A DNA stretch of 64,000 bases, taken from positions 35,806,487 through 35,870,486 of the forward strand of contig JAOANR010000015.1 in the NCBI GenBank assembly GCA_030278955.1, in the 5' to 3' direction. The position numbers were made by a program, and so were the translations under genes. Each line of letters starts with the position of its first letter. Within the stretch, counting starts at the first letter, position 1. Positions 1-11,719 of this stretch are shown here, in pieces. Origin of the DNA: Hygrophila difformis (lineage: Eukaryota > Streptophyta > Magnoliopsida > Lamiales > Acanthaceae). Under the pieces are notes generated by a model, which saw only the letters and a list, made by a program, of their open reading frames with translations, had not been told where the DNA came from and ran no database searches.

Positions 1-9
1 TACACAGAC

Positions 10-1597
10 ATGCTGGGACTATCAAGAGAGCTAGTGGAACATAAGTTGCCAACTCATCCAGAATTCAGACCTCATAAGCAGCCGCCAAGACGGTTCGATC
101 CAGACACCATCCCAAAAATAAAGGCCGAGATTGAGAAGCTTCTTAAAGCAGGTTACATTAGAACTTGTCGTTATGTAGAATGGCTTGCAAATATTGTACC
201 TCTTGTAAAGAAAAATGGTCAATTGAGAGTCTGTATAGACTTTAGGAGCTTAAACTTGGCAATGCCCAAGGATGAATATGTAATGCCTATGGCCGATATG
301 CTTGTTGATGCGGCCGCCGGCCACAAGTTTTTATCTTTAATGGATTGTTATTCTAGATACAACCAAATCTTCATTTCTGAAATGATGTACATAAAACAGC
401 TTTTCGTTGCCCAGGGTCAGTCAGCATTTTTGAATGGGTAGTCATGCCCTTTGGATTGAAAAATGCTGGGGCAACATACCAAATAGCCATGAACATGATT
501 TTTCATGATTTAATCGGTCATACACTTGAAGTGTATATTGATGACATAGTGGTAAAATCATGTGAGTTTGGTCAACACTTGGCTCACCTCGAAGGTGCCT
601 TCATCCAAATGAGGCAGCATGGATTGAAAATTAATCCAGCTAAGTGTGCCTTCGGAGTGGCGGCGGGGAACTTCTTAGGTTTCTTGGTCCATGAAAGGGG
701 CATTGAGGTAGACCAGAATAAAGCTAAGGCCATCTTGGAAGCTCGTGCACTGTCCAATCTCAAGGAGCTGCAATCATTGATTGGCAAAATCAATTTCTTA
801 AGGAGGTTCATTGCCAACGCCGCAGGGAAGATGAAAGCGTTCACTACCTTACTTAAAGGGAGAAAGAATGAGACGTTCTTATGGGCGGCTGAGCATCAAG
901 CAGCCTTTGAAGAAATAAAGAGAGCGTTGGTCAATCCTCCAGTATTGGTGCCGCCAAGGCCTGGAGTGCCTTTAAAACTTACGTATCAGCCGCCGAAGAA
1001 TCTATCGGATGCCTACTTGCACAGGATGATGAAGGCGGCAAGGAGAGAGCTATCTATTACCTCAGCAAGACTTTGCAAGGGCCAGAGGTAAGATATACCA
1101 CATTAGAAAAATTGTGCTACGCCCTAGTGTACTCCTATAACAAGTTGGAACACTGCATGCTGCCAAGAACAGTTCATGTAGTAGCTCCCTTTGACTTGGT
1201 GAAGACACTTTTGCACAAGCCAGCATTAAAGGGTAGGCAAGCTAAGTGGGCTATGAAGATCAGTCCTTTTACCCTTGTACACGTCCCCCAAAAGGCAGTC
1301 AAGGGACAAGCTTTAGCTGACTTCTTAGCTCAACACCCTTCGTTGGTTTTGCCAGAGGATCCCAAAGAAGCGTCCTTTATGGGATTCGAACCTTGGGAAC
1401 TAACCTTTGATGGATCTTGTGCAAGCAGCGGCTCGGGAGCCGGTATTACGATCACTAAAGCCTGGCACCACCAACAATCAAGCGAAATACGAAGCTTTGA
1501 TATTTGGCCTCGAAACTGCATTGCTAAAGGGTGCGAAATCCATTACAATTTTTGGAGATTCCCAAGTCATCCTGAAGCAGCTAACGGGAGAATATGA
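10..1597 (+). pseudogene. pol: Reverse transcriptase and RNase H of element A, broken
   Basis: The product would copy element RNA to DNA and degrade the RNA template in the particle. The reading frame starts left of the window. RT fingers are visible (KKNGQLRVCIDFRSLN at about 205-255), then the MPFGLKNAGATYQ block at 444 and the catalytic YIDD motif near 535-545. RNase H follows, with KLCYALVYSYNKLEH near 1109. The frame changes at least twice: near 405-420, just before the FEWVVMPFG block, and near 1000-1080 within RNase H. A third change near 1460 falls in the next domain. Catalytic RT aspartates remain, but the protein cannot be made as one piece. Domain identity is certain; breakpoints are by eye. 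Confidence 0.9.
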
Positions 1598-3068
1598 ATG
1601 CAAGAGTCCCAGATTGATTAAGTGCTATGAGACAGCACTAGAACTACTAGGCAAGTTTTCGGATGCCACCATCATACATGTGCCAAGAAGCCAAAATCAA
1701 GAGGCCAACGAGGCGGCTCAACTTGCTTCAGGTTGGCAGACTGGTCGACCTAGGGGGGCACCACGCATTGCCACCATCACAAGTGAGCCTGAGGACCAAC
1801 AAGAGAGTGGTGATTGGAGGACTGAGATCATACGGTACCTCGAGAACCCGTCATCTGGAGGAGATAACTTGCTAAAAGTAAAAGCTTTGCCATACGCACT
1901 GGTCAATGGCGAATTATTTCGAAGGGCAGTTGATGGATTGCTGCTCAAGTGTATAGGTCCCGAGGATGCTAAGTTGGTAATGGGAGAAGTCCATGAGGGG
2001 ATATGCGGCTCTCATCGGGCAGGGCCTAGCATGAGGTGGAGCATCCACCGTCATGGATACTTCTGGCCAACCATCATGGAGGACTGTATCACGTATGCTC
2101 ACGGTTGTGAGGCTTGCCAAAAGCATGGCCCAATTCAAAGGGTACCGGCGGAAGAATTACACACAGTCATTAAGCCTTGGCCATTCCGTGGCTGGGGGAT
2201 GGACATTATTAGGAAGATTCATCCGCCATCATCTAAGAATCATTCATTTATACTTGTGGCCACTGATTACTTTACCAAATGGGTGGAAGCATGGCCAATG
2301 AAGAAGATCGATCAAGGAGATGTAATTAAATTTGTGACTGAGTTAATACATCGGTTTGGAATCCCTCAAACAATCACTGCCGATCAAGGTACTGTGTTCA
2401 CTGGTGAAAAGTTTATAGCTTTTGCCAAACAATTTGGGATCCGTATCTATCACTCTACTCCATACTACCCCCAAGCAAATGGTCAGGCTGAAGCCACCAA
2501 CAAAATCTTGATAAATATGATAAAAAAGGCGATAGGCGAAAAACCAAGAAAGTGGCATGAGGCCTTGTCAGAGGTCTTATGGGCTTACAAAAATTCTAAG
2601 TCCACAGCTACAGGGTTCACACCGTATTACTTGACATATGGTAATGACGCTGTTTTGCCTTTAGAAATAACGGTTCCTTCTCTAAGGGTGGCCAAGCAAC
2701 ATCACTTAGACTTATCTAAGTATGAAGAGGCCATGTTGCAAGAATTTGAAACTGCTGACGGTGACAAGCTAATGGCCTTGGAAAGTATCCGTCGTCAAAA
2801 AGCTAGAATGGCAAAACATTATGATAAAAAGGTTCGAAGTAAGACTTTCAGCGAAGGGGATCTAGTGTGGAAAGTGATCCTACCTTTAGGAGTGCATACT
2901 AACGAGACAGGGAAGTGGTCCCCAAATTGGGAAGGACCATTCATTGTGACACAAAGACTACTCAATGGTGCATACAAGTTAATGGACATCGATGGTCAAG
3001 AACACAAACAGAGTATAAATGCAAAATATCTCAAAATGTTCTATCCATCAGTCTGGGAGTCAGAATAA
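1407..3068 (+). CDS. pol: Second (archaeal-type) RNase H and integrase of element A
   Basis: This is an intact 553-codon frame, the distal part of the broken polyprotein. Its first 110 residues hold most of the second RNase H (NNQAKYEALIFGLETA, then GDSQVILKQLTGEY); the opening FDGS motif of that domain sits in another frame at about 1408-1420, so the domain start is frameshifted. Integrase follows: a zinc-binding H-H-C-C segment (H..H..CEAC at about 1990-2120), the catalytic core with D (MDII, about 2202), D (TADQGT, about 2380) and E (AEATNK, about 2490), and a C-terminal domain to the stop at 3068. Integrase inserts the cDNA into the genome. The apparent ATG at 1407 is not a natural start, because Gag-Pol is cleaved from a precursor. 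Confidence 0.88.
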   Translation: MMDLVQAAAREPVLRSLKPGTTNNQAKYEALIFGLETALLKGAKSITIFGDSQVILKQLTGEYECKSPRLIKCYETALELLGKFSDATIIHVPRSQNQEANEAAQLASGWQTGRPRGAPRIATITSEPEDQQESGDWRTEIIRYLENPSSGGDNLLKVKALPYALVNGELFRRAVDGLLLKCIGPEDAKLVMGEVHEGICGSHRAGPSMRWSIHRHGYFWPTIMEDCITYAHGCEACQKHGPIQRVPAEELHTVIKPWPFRGWGMDIIRKIHPPSSKNHSFILVATDYFTKWVEAWPMKKIDQGDVIKFVTELIHRFGIPQTITADQGTVFTGEKFIAFAKQFGIRIYHSTPYYPQANGQAEATNKILINMIKKAIGEKPRKWHEALSEVLWAYKNSKSTATGFTPYYLTYGNDAVLPLEITVPSLRVAKQHHLDLSKYEEAMLQEFETADGDKLMALESIRRQKARMAKHYDKKVRSKTFSEGDLVWKVILPLGVHTNETGKWSPNWEGPFIVTQRLLNGAYKLMDIDGQEHKQSINAKYLKMFYPSVWESE

Positions 3069-4070
3069 GTAGCATAAGTGCATCATAAGTGGTCAATCAC
3101 AAAAGCTGGCCAAAGAAGTAGCAAAAAACGGCAAACAGGAGTAGTAAAAAGTGCTCGCCACAAGGCCGGTGAGCTGACCCAAAATAGTGTATTGAATGAA
3201 AATCACAAAAGCAGTGCTAACTACTCGGGGGAGGTAACGTCTCATCACCTAGTAGGCGACGACGCATGACGGCCCACTGATCACGAGCGCGCCCAAGGGT
3301 GTCTGTGAGGCGACAAAGTGCTGCAGCAGAAACTCGAGCACGAACTGATAGCAGGGGTCGACGGACTCTCGATAACTCAGCTGATAAATCACGATCATCT
3401 GCAGCTAAGCGATCATGATCAGCCTGCAAAGCGGTAGCTCGATCAGACAACTTGAGCAACTCAGCCTCAAGTATGTCAAGCTCACCGGTAGCCCCATGAA
3501 TGATGCAGTGCTTCTCCAAGATAATACGCTCCGCCTCCGCAATAACTTCTTTCTGCTTCTCAATGTCGCGCTTCGCCTGTGCGACAATACTCTCTAGCTG
3601 TGACTGCCTACTCTCCTCAGTCCTAAGAGCCGTGGATGCCTGATCACGCTGAGGACGTATAGCCTCTAACTGTGAGCGAACCTCGTGCTGCCGCGCCTCG
3701 AGATCATCAATAAGTGTTAAATCCTGGGCAGACTGATCTGCTGAACTACTATATAAAGGATAGGCAAGGGACAAATCGGTGATAAGCTCCGTAAAATCCG
3801 AGAAGGCGGCATCCTCAACAAAGGCAGGGACCAAGCTCACATCGCCAAGAAGGTCATAGAGTCCAGAGACCATCTCAGCTGAAAGTGGACCGGTCTGAGT
3901 AGAAAGAAGACGGTCAAACGCCTCACATGATAAGGCAATGGCAGCGCGAGTGCCCGAATCTGGAAGAGAGTCCACAGGGCCTGCAGGAGGGTCCATTGGT
4001 GCCTGGAGGCAAACTATGTTAGGATAATACAAAAAAGTCTTACTGTTACAAAAGACGAAATGAAATATAC

Positions 4071-4515
4071 CTGAGGAGGTGGCGCAACCAAATCAGCTGA
4101 AAGAGCTGAAGTATCAGTCACGGAGCAATCTGTCTGAGTAGGCGGTACATCAAATCGGCTGAAGTATCAGCCGCGGAGGGATCTGCCTGATCCGAAGGGA
4201 TCTAAAGGAAAACATCTTTAGAACATATCTTTAAGGATAAGAACAAGAGAAGACAAGAATACAACTAAAGGGTACCTGAGAAGTCGCCAAAGGGTCAACA
4301 GTGCTAGTCATGGAGGCGTGATCCACAGCCTGAGTAGGAAGAGGATGGTCTATCTGGTCTCTAGGAGTCTAGAGGATAGCTGTCTTTATAATCATTTTGC
4401 ATAATATAGAGAGACAAAAGAAAATAGGGATGTAACTAAAGTGTACCTGAGAAGTCAACTCGGGTATAACGGAGCTAACAGTAGAGGCATGGTCGGCCTG
4501 AGAAGGAGGATCCAT
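4071..4515 (-). repeat. Three related small exons in the antisense gene
   Basis: The exons at 4515-4447, 4368-4276 and 4201-4071 resemble one another. Each ends in a C-T-rich segment finishing TCTCAG or CCTCAG before a GTAC or GTAT donor, and each contains related short peptides. This looks like internal exon duplication. Divergence is moderate, so the duplication predates this insertion. Confidence 0.5.
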
Positions 4516-6639
4516 CTAAGCAGAAATAAAAGATGTTGATACTTTACCAAAACAGGACTTGAACAAAGAGTCCAAAGTGGTGAAATGTACCTGATCAATG
4601 GAAGCAGGGTGAGTAGCATCCATCACCATGGCTTTAGTCTTGTACTTAGGATCATCCCCATGGAGGATGATATAGTCAGCACGAGCCAACAGTTCATCAT
4701 ATGATTCACTCATAGCAATCACACTGTTCATATGCTCATCAACGATAGTCGTCGCCTCGTGAAGCTCCGCCATATAACTATCGTCCCCGGTAACATCATC
4801 CTCAGCGTGATCCTCCACCATAAGGTCATCATCATCTACAGGACCCTCATCCTCATCAGAACGTGTTTCATCTTCACCTGAACCCGATTCCTCCTCACTA
4901 GAACCGGAAGCCCATTCCACATCGGAGTGAGCAGTGTAATCCTCATCAGTAGACTCCTCAGAGCTCGCAGACTCCTCCTTATGATGATCATCATCTGGGG
5001 CATCATCCTCATCTTCCTCGTTATCTCGGTGGTCTAAAGAAAAGAGAAATGTTAGAAGACCAGGAAAACAATGTATAAAAAGACATGTTAATAAAGGAGA
5101 CATACCTCTTTGGCGCTTGCGAGATGAGGAGGCTGCAACAGATTTTGACTTCGGGGTACGACAAGAAACGAGAGTAGCTGCCGACCGAACGACGGCACTA
5201 TGAACACTAGGCTGCTTCGAAGGAGCCGAGCTATGCTATAGGTCCCCAAAGCGGGCTGTAATCTGGTTATAAGAGGGCAAGATAGAGGTGATGTAGGGCG
5301 TCCACCATGCCATGAAACCAGCAGCAAGCGTCCCTGTCGGAGTAAAGGGAAGATAACTAGATAACGTCAGACGGGACGAGAGAGAAACCACCGCCTGAAT
5401 ATCAGTGACCGTCATCCTCTTACTCCTAATAGAAACCGGCCACTTCATACTACGAGGAAGTCCGAGATGACAACCAAACTGACGAGCGAGGAAACGAGGA
5501 CAATATGGCTCGGCTACGATCGGATTATATTGGTCCTTCCTCTTTAGCCCACTCAAAAGCATATGAGGCTTCATACTAACGTTCCAAGTAGACTCTCCAT
5601 GAAGACCATGTGGCTGATCAGGCTTGCACACAAGCTCGGACAACAACCATCCTATAGGGTCGTACACATATAAGTCCTGATAAGAGGGCCTATGATGAAG
5701 AAAAAATCGAATAATCCCTAGACTGTCCCGCTTCAAAAGACCATCCTTGCTAATCTTCACAGAAGCAGCAGCTAGTAACAGGCCTAATGGGTCACCATCA
5801 GCAACATCCCTCGGACCAGGATGAGGCACACCAGTAAAAAGCCGAGGAAAGTATAGCTAAATCCAAAGCTGCAGAAACCTTAACGGCCCAGAGGCCGAAT
5901 TAGTGGGATCTCGCCCACTAGCCAACATATCAGAAATCTTGGCCATACCACTGAACAGGGTGCCAAGAAAAATAAGAACCAGTGGCCCGAGAAAAAATGA
6001 CTCATAATAGCCCGTACGAGAGGAAGAGCAGAACGCAAGACAGTCCGAGCCCTGGAATAGATAATGAATCGGCTAAACCATAACAGTAGAAATGCCACGT
6101 GCTCATCCAAGGTACAAGGTGAACTCTCGGATGTCATATTGTGATCAATGTATGCCGCGTACTGCTTAGTCTTTTTGCCCGAAGGACAAATAGCATCACC
6201 AAGAGCACGATCATCGGAAGCCGACTGTGTCAACTCTGAACCATCCATTCGGAGTCTTGTGATCATGACAACATCAAGAAGCGTGGGACCCACAAAACCA
6301 CAAGGGAACTGGACGGCATTAACACTAGAGTTCGAGAAGCCCATGATGTAATAAATGAGACGATGATCGATCACTACAGGCTGAGTAGACAGAATGATGG
6401 CATCTTCAATACCCCAGTTACGCCATTCAGTTGTACGTCCTCCCACCTGCATCCGGCGAACCCACGAAACATATTTCTCCAAAATACTCTGATCGTCATT
6501 TTCTTCGGTTCGGGGAACCTTGGTCTTCTTAGATCTAAGGGCAGTGGTGCCAGACTGATGAGACCGGATAGACCTCGTCTGCGAAACAAAGGCTCCAATG
6601 AATGCAGCCTGAGTGATCGGACATGTGCACGATAAAAAC

Positions 6640-7130
6640 TTCCGGGGTGGCGGCTGAGACCTTGCATGAGTGGCGGCCTGGACAGGAGTGGCGGCCTGGG
6701 CACCCGAGGTGGCGGCCTGAGCGGTCCTCACGACGACGTCCTATTGCAAAATTGGACAAATCAGTCAAAAGAAACTTAAAGTAAAAAAGTGAACATACAA
6801 GCAGGTGAAGAGATCGAACAAACCTGAAAAGCCGTGGCACCAGACGACAAGGCAGCGAAGCCAGGCAAAGGAATGGCGGCCTGTCCTGGTGAAGGTGGCG
6901 GCTGGCGGCCCGGGGTGGCATCCCGAACAGATGGCGGCCTGGAGCTGGAGCTGGCAGCCGGAGAAGAGGCTGGCGGCCTGAGGGGCAGAAGCTGGCGGCC
7001 TGGGACTGGCGGCCGGAGTAGATGGAGCTGGCGGCCTGAGGGGCAGAAGTTGGCAGCCTGGGACTGGCGGCCGGAGCAGTTGGCGGCCTCAGAGCAGTTG
7101 GAGGCCTAGGGCTGGCGGCTGGCGTTTCGT
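6640..7130. repeat. GGCGGCCTG-rich low-complexity tract
   Basis: Degenerate tandem copies of TGGCGGCCTG and GGCGGCCGGAG cover this stretch. On the minus strand it lies inside the antisense gene (end of the 6824-7133 exon and start of the next), where it encodes Gln-Ala-Ala-Thr and Pro-Pro-Ala-type repeats. Open frames on the plus strand here reflect GC-rich composition only. Confidence 0.7.
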
Positions 7131-7133
7131 CAG

Positions 7134-7690
7134 CTAAATTCTATGTTAAAATTTTAACAATGTTTGAGAGATACTCAATCAAACAAACGACCAAATAACA
7201 AGACAAGCAGCTAGCATGGCATGGTGCTCTAAAACCCTATGTAAAGCGAGCAAGGATGCTCAACAAACAAACATGGTGGTGGATTTGACTAGCTCTTATG
7301 TGTCATCAAACAATTCAGAGGTGTTGGGTACAATTCAAGATCAGCATAACATGGGGTTGGACACATCATAACATGGTGTTGAAGAGGTTCGGTTAACATC
7401 TACCGCTAGTGGTACATACAGCTAATGTGCCAAACATGTTGCCTAAGCATACATGCAAGTCAAAGTGTCAGATGGAGAGCAAGAACAGAAACAACCCCAA
7501 CGCTGCATACATTTATGTATTGCTAGCTAGTGATGAGAACAAGTCACGGATGCAATTCAAAGTATCAAGATCAGATACAAGCTTCTACACCTAATGATGC
7601 ATAAACACACGCAGTCCAAATAATCCACATAAACGCCCATCCGTAGTCTCAAATTAAAGCAGAAGAACAGGACAAAGGAGACAACGAGCT
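7134..7690. other. Non-coding stretch, probable intron of the antisense gene
   Basis: This is AT-richer than its flanks, with no long frame. It lies between the 7133 acceptor (minus strand, GAATTTAG before the exon) and the GGCGGC-rich block at 7727-8270, so it reads best as an intron of the antisense gene. I could not fix the donor. Confidence 0.4.
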
Positions 7691-7726
7691 AACTTGATCC
7701 ATTAGTCGAGCGGACGGACGAAACTT

Positions 7727-8270
7727 GGCGGTGACTCCGGTTGGCGCCAGGAGCTGGCGGTGCTCCCCCTCAGCTAGGTTGGCGGCGGGAGTTTGGCGGC
7801 AGAGGGAGGGGTTGGCGGCGGCCGGGTTTGGCGGCGAAGACTCTGGCGGCTCGTGGGATGCTGGCGGCGCTCGAGGTCAGCTTGCGGCGAGAGGGTTGGA
7901 GGCGTTCAACGAAGGGCTGGCGGCAAGATGGCGGCGCTCCACCGATGCTGGCAGCTAGGGCGATGCTGGAGGCAGGATGGATGGCTGGCGGCCCGGGCGA
8001 TGGCGGCAAGCAAGGTTGGCGGCCGGAGCGCGAGGCGGGCGGCTCGACCGAGGCTGGCGGCGCCCGACTCCGGAGGGCGGCGAGCGTCCTCAAAGTTGGC
8101 GGCGCTCCCTGGCGGCATCTTCACCCTAAGCTGGCAGCGTCAGTTGGCTACCAAGGCTGGCGGCAGCACCAAGGCCGGCAGATGACAATGTTTCCGGAGC
8201 TGGCGGCGTTCGGGAAACCTGGCGACGGCGCTCCAAGGTGTTGGTGGCCCGGGACAGTCCAACGATGGTG
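7727..8270. repeat. TGGCGGC-rich low-complexity tract
   Basis: Dozens of TGGCGGC or GGCTGGCGGC cores are spaced irregularly. They resemble the 6640-7130 tract. The tract sits just downstream of the minus-strand TATA at 8433-8442, so it is probably 5' exon or leader of the antisense gene. Overlapping frames in both directions are by-products of the absence of stop codons. Confidence 0.6.
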
Positions 8271-8432
8271 GCGCTCGAGAACCTCAACGAAGGCTGGAAC
8301 GAACGACGGTGCCCGGACGATGGTGCCAACGGTGGCATTCCAGAACAAGGAGGAGGCGATCGAGCAAAAATAGGGAGAGAAGGAAAAATTTGAAAAAATG
8401 CCCAAAAAATTTTGACCTAAGGGAAGAAGTGG

Positions 8433-8442
8433 CTTTTTATAG
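8433..8442 (-). promoter_or_regulatory. TATA box for the antisense gene of element A
   Basis: The minus strand reads CTATAAAAAG here, about 30-40 bases before the start of the minus-strand frames and GGCGGC tract. Its position between the antisense gene and the 3' LTR suggests that the gene has its own promoter rather than using the LTR. Inferred from motif and position. Confidence 0.5.
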
Positions 8443-8552
8443 AATCTAAATAGGGTTAGGGTTTTGAAATGGGCCTAATGGGCCAGGCTTATGACTCAAA
8501 CGCGCAGATTTGTCTTAAAATACTAATCAGACAAATAGCGCGAGGGGGCATC

Positions 8553-9257
8553 TGTTAACCCTAAAATTTTAGACCCAATGAATTAGTTCATTAGGCCCAG
8601 TGAATTTAGCCCAATCTACTTTCGAGGGGCCCAATCCAGAGGCCCGTTAAATTAAGCTCAATACATTTGTCGAAGCCCAATCCAATTCAAGGAATATCCG
8701 AATCCATGTGGTAAGAAGCCACCATCCATCAGTTCAAAATGTATCCAGGTGACGATCATGAGGCAACGCCACGCGGCTTGGTGATTTGAGGCTGCAACCC
8801 TTGGAGAAGATTGTGGAGGGCTTTAAAGCGAGGCACCATCCAAGGAGAGGATCTCGCCACATGAATAACAGGCGCCATCTCCTAATTCTATCCGGAAACA
8901 GACGCTACGTTACAACAAAGGGCAACCAAGAGAAGATCGCGTTCCATTAATGTAGGGCGCCATCAAAGAGGAGGGGAATCGGTGCATTGAAGCTGGAGAG
9001 ATCGTCCTCCCATTGTCTATAAAAGAATGAGGATATATGGAAGCAAGGCATCTACACACACCCCAAGAGGACGCATTTCAATATTTTTTTTACTTCCTGC
9101 GAGTTTTTCTTTTCTGCAAGTTTTTCTTGTTTTTCTTCCATTCCATTCCGTAATTTCTTGTTCCTTTACAGCTTTTATTTAAATTTCTGTAATTCCATTC
9201 CTCAATCCTTGTAACCATCTCCATCAATATCAATCAACAAAAAATTCTTGGTCAACA
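8553..9257 (+). repeat. 3' LTR of element A (705 bp)
   Basis: It starts TGTTAACCC after a purine-rich GCGAGGGGGCATC tract and ends in ...GGTCAACA. The right edge is set by comparison with 62478. A TATA box lies at 9016-9025. The 5' LTR is outside the window, so the two cannot be compared. Confidence 0.8.
9016..9025 (+). promoter_or_regulatory. TATA box in the LTR of element A
   Basis: TCTATAAAAG lies about 460 bases into the LTR, the usual place for the U3/R promoter in this clade. CACACACCCC and the likely R region follow. Confidence 0.65.
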
Positions 9258-9880
9258 CAAACATTTCCAATCCTAAATAAAACTATAGATATATTAATAT
9301 TATATACTCCATCCGTTTCTAAATAAATGTAACGTTTTAACTTTTTTTTTACTGTTTATTGTAACAGTTTAACTTCTATTTTTGTTATAGTTATACAAAA
9401 AAATATAGCAAAATGAGATCTCGTTGGATTCGTCTCATCTTGTAGTAAATATCAAATTTTTACAATTTTTATTTGTACCGAATTTGAGTTATTAATAGTT
9501 TAAAATGTGCATTAGCATATATGAATGGGAGTAACGTTAAATCGAATTTAAAAATTAAAATGTATTCAATAAAATAAGTTGATCGAATTTCATTCAATTC
9601 GATTCGAGTTCTTTTTTTTTTTACAGTATGAGCTAAATCGGAACACGCTATACGCTTGTTTGAATAATTATAAAGGAGCTTCGTCAAGCCAAATTAATAA
9701 ATAGTAATAATGTTTGAATATTGATAAGAATATCATTATTATATCAATTTTAAACATATAGGAAGTTGGATTTGTAAGTAAAAATTGTGTATGTAGAGTA
9801 TGTTGGAGTATGTGCATGAGTTGTTGGAATCACCGAAATTAAATAAAGGTTCACATGTTTAATTAATTAACTAGTATCTC
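9258..9880. repeat. Host segment, copy 1 of a duplication shared with 62478-63907
   Basis: This stretch matches 62478-63907 at high identity by eye, apart from an 812-bp insertion in the other copy. It contains a Stowaway-like MITE (9307-9531) and no gene. Its left end is the insertion point of element A and its right end that of element B, so the distal copy shows both empty sites. Confidence 0.85.
9307..9531. mobile_element. Stowaway-like MITE (225 bp)
   Basis: It starts CTCCATCCGTTTC and ends GAATGGGAG, flanked by TA on both sides (9305-9306 and 9532-9533). The ends match the Stowaway pattern (CTCCCTCC... / ...GGGAG, TA target). The same element is at 62527-62749, so it predates the duplication. 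Confidence 0.55.
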
Positions 9881-11719
9881 TGTAACACCCCGAAATTCAT
9901 CCTCATAAGTTTTCAGAATGTTACCGCCACACTTGTCAGTCAGGCTCGCCCTTTGGCTAACTTAATTGACAAGTGCTACGGCTAAATATAAATTTTTGTA
10001 GTATGAACTTTAAAAATAATTGCCAATTTTATAAAATATAGATATAAGAAAATTTAAAGTACTTAATACCAGAGTCATTGTTCTTTCTCACGCGGAAGCA
10101 TAAACTAAAGACAATATATAGGACATTAATATTTAAAAGTACGTGGTTCCTTAAAGCAACAATCTTTTGATGAAAAGTAATCCCATCCCCAAATGCTTAT
10201 GTCATGAGATGCAGTTCATATGTCAGCTCCAATATCTGTAAAAAGATAACGCAATAACTTTTTATCAGTACAACGGTACTGAGTAAGTCAACCCGCTCCA
10301 CTTTAAGAAATGGGTTTTAAAATAATGGTTGACACTCAAAAAAAATAATAATAATAATTTTCACTTTTTCTTTTAAAATGATCACACACATACCTTTAAC
10401 AAAATAAATAACTTTCATTCTTACCATTGTAGCAACTATGCACAAGAGGACACCATTTTCCATATATCATATCATATCATATCGATCATAAGTCATGACC
10501 AGCATGCAGCGGACTCATATACAGACACACTCCGGAGCCTCGGGTAACCCATCACGGATACACCCAAGAGTATAGACTCATACATGCAACAACGCCGTTT
10601 TGGCACAATTTATCAACAATGTCGTCTTGGCATATTTAGAGGGGGAGGCCCCGCAAGACACATCCCTAGTGCATTAGCCCTCTATCTAGTATGGCATCTT
10701 ACTCAAGTTAATAGTGCACAATGGATTTAAAAGAGTTTTTCACAATTTTCTACATAATATCCTCTTTAAAAGAGTTTTCAACAATTTCACGGGAGTAACT
10801 TCATAACAAGGGCATTCAATAATGCCAAATATCATTTCAACATTTAACTCCCATATCAATATCTCATAAATATGAAAATATCATTTCATTGATCTCAAAA
10901 TCCAACAATTTCTCATTTGGACCAAAAATCAAGTCCAATGTCGCACTTTACGCCAAGTCCGTTTAAAAATTCATATGAAAGGCGATTGCTTTGAAATTTA
11001 AACTGTAGATACTCAACACATATTTGAACAAGTTTCATGTTTTACACTTTTCAAAATAACGTATGGAAACAGTTCAAAAATCGAGTTCTTTTCAGAACGT
11101 ATATTCTGCCAGAAATTCAATAGTGACTCTATAATTTTCAACAGGTTTTAAAAATAGTAATTTGCGACCAAAAATTCTGAAATTTTACTACAAGGTAGAT
11201 AACATATAGATAAATATTTTTCATGAATAAACCATTTGGGTTTGAAACACTTAAGACCTTCAAAAATGAGGATGTCAGAAACACTATCATTTCTTAGATT
11301 TCAACAAAAAGAGATTTCGACCTTTCGATAAAGCGGATCTCATAAATTTTTCATATGAGTTCTAAAAATTATAAAATTTTCTAGAAAGATACTCAACTTA
11401 ATAAGGAACAAGTTTTATGAAGGAACCTTTGAGGGATAATGGAACCAAAATAGTTTAAAAAGATGGATCTTTACGTAAACGAAAAACTGACATATTTTAG
11501 TATAATGGGAATATTCTAATTTTGTACTCTTGAAACATGGATTGGGATCTCCAAAACTTGAAGTAGAGATTATTAACTTACTGAATTGATGTATAAGAGC
11601 AAGAAGATTCAAAGATAATGACCGTTATAACACAAGATTCGCACCACAAATTACAGGTTTCACTGCAATCCGAAAAATAGAGGAAAATCAATTTATAATA
11701 TAAAAATAAAAGATTTAGA
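9881..11719 (-). repeat. LTR of B-left, distal segment
   Basis: Reverse complement of about 36690-38520. It ends at the TSD of element E (TTAGA, 11715-11719). It carries three copies of the two-box module (GAAATTT... and GAACAAG...TCATG boxes 33-34 bp apart) near 10993, 11179 and 11372, and an ATATG run near 10461-10485. No gene. Confidence 0.85.

Larger units (their letters stand above)
3217..7133 (-). pseudogene. Antisense multi-exon gene with plant mobile domain, carried by element A
   Basis: On the minus strand, opposite to pol, I can trace exons with GT-AG borders: 7133-6824, 6740-5106, 5033-4591, 4515-4447, 4368-4276, 4201-4071 and 4013-3217. The first is a Pro/Ala/Gln-rich low-complexity segment. 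The long second exon carries a plant mobile domain (PMD, as in MAIN/MAIL proteins): WGIEDAIILS, a PTLLDVVMITRL block, and LDEHVAFLLLWFSRFI. It ends in a basic SSSRKRQR tail. The 5033-4591 exon is strongly acidic, and the last exon is a coiled coil of about 200 residues. Breaks: a frameshift near 5960-6000, TAG at 5857-5859 and TAG at 5236-5238. An upstream first exon probably lies in 7700-8400. PMD proteins are nuclear and silencing-related in plants; the function of this copy is unknown. Confidence 0.75.
1..9257 (+). mobile_element. Element A: Tat/Retand-like Ty3/gypsy retrotransposon, 3' part
   Basis: Plus-strand pol (RT, RNase H, second RNase H, integrase) is followed by about 5.4 kb of non-pol DNA with an antisense gene and then an LTR ending at 9257. 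The 5' LTR, gag and protease lie left of the window. The second, archaeal-type RNase H between the usual RNase H and integrase is the hallmark of the Tat clade, and long 3' regions with antisense ORFs are known in Tat elements (Grande, Retand). The right boundary is firm: 9258 onwards matches 62478 onwards, where the element is absent. The expected 5-bp target duplication is CAAAC (9258-9262). Confidence 0.85.

Noticed and set aside
7725..8373. Several overlapping plus- and minus-strand ORFs
   Set aside because: GGCGGC repeats lack stop codons in all frames; no domain, and all overlap a low-complexity tract.
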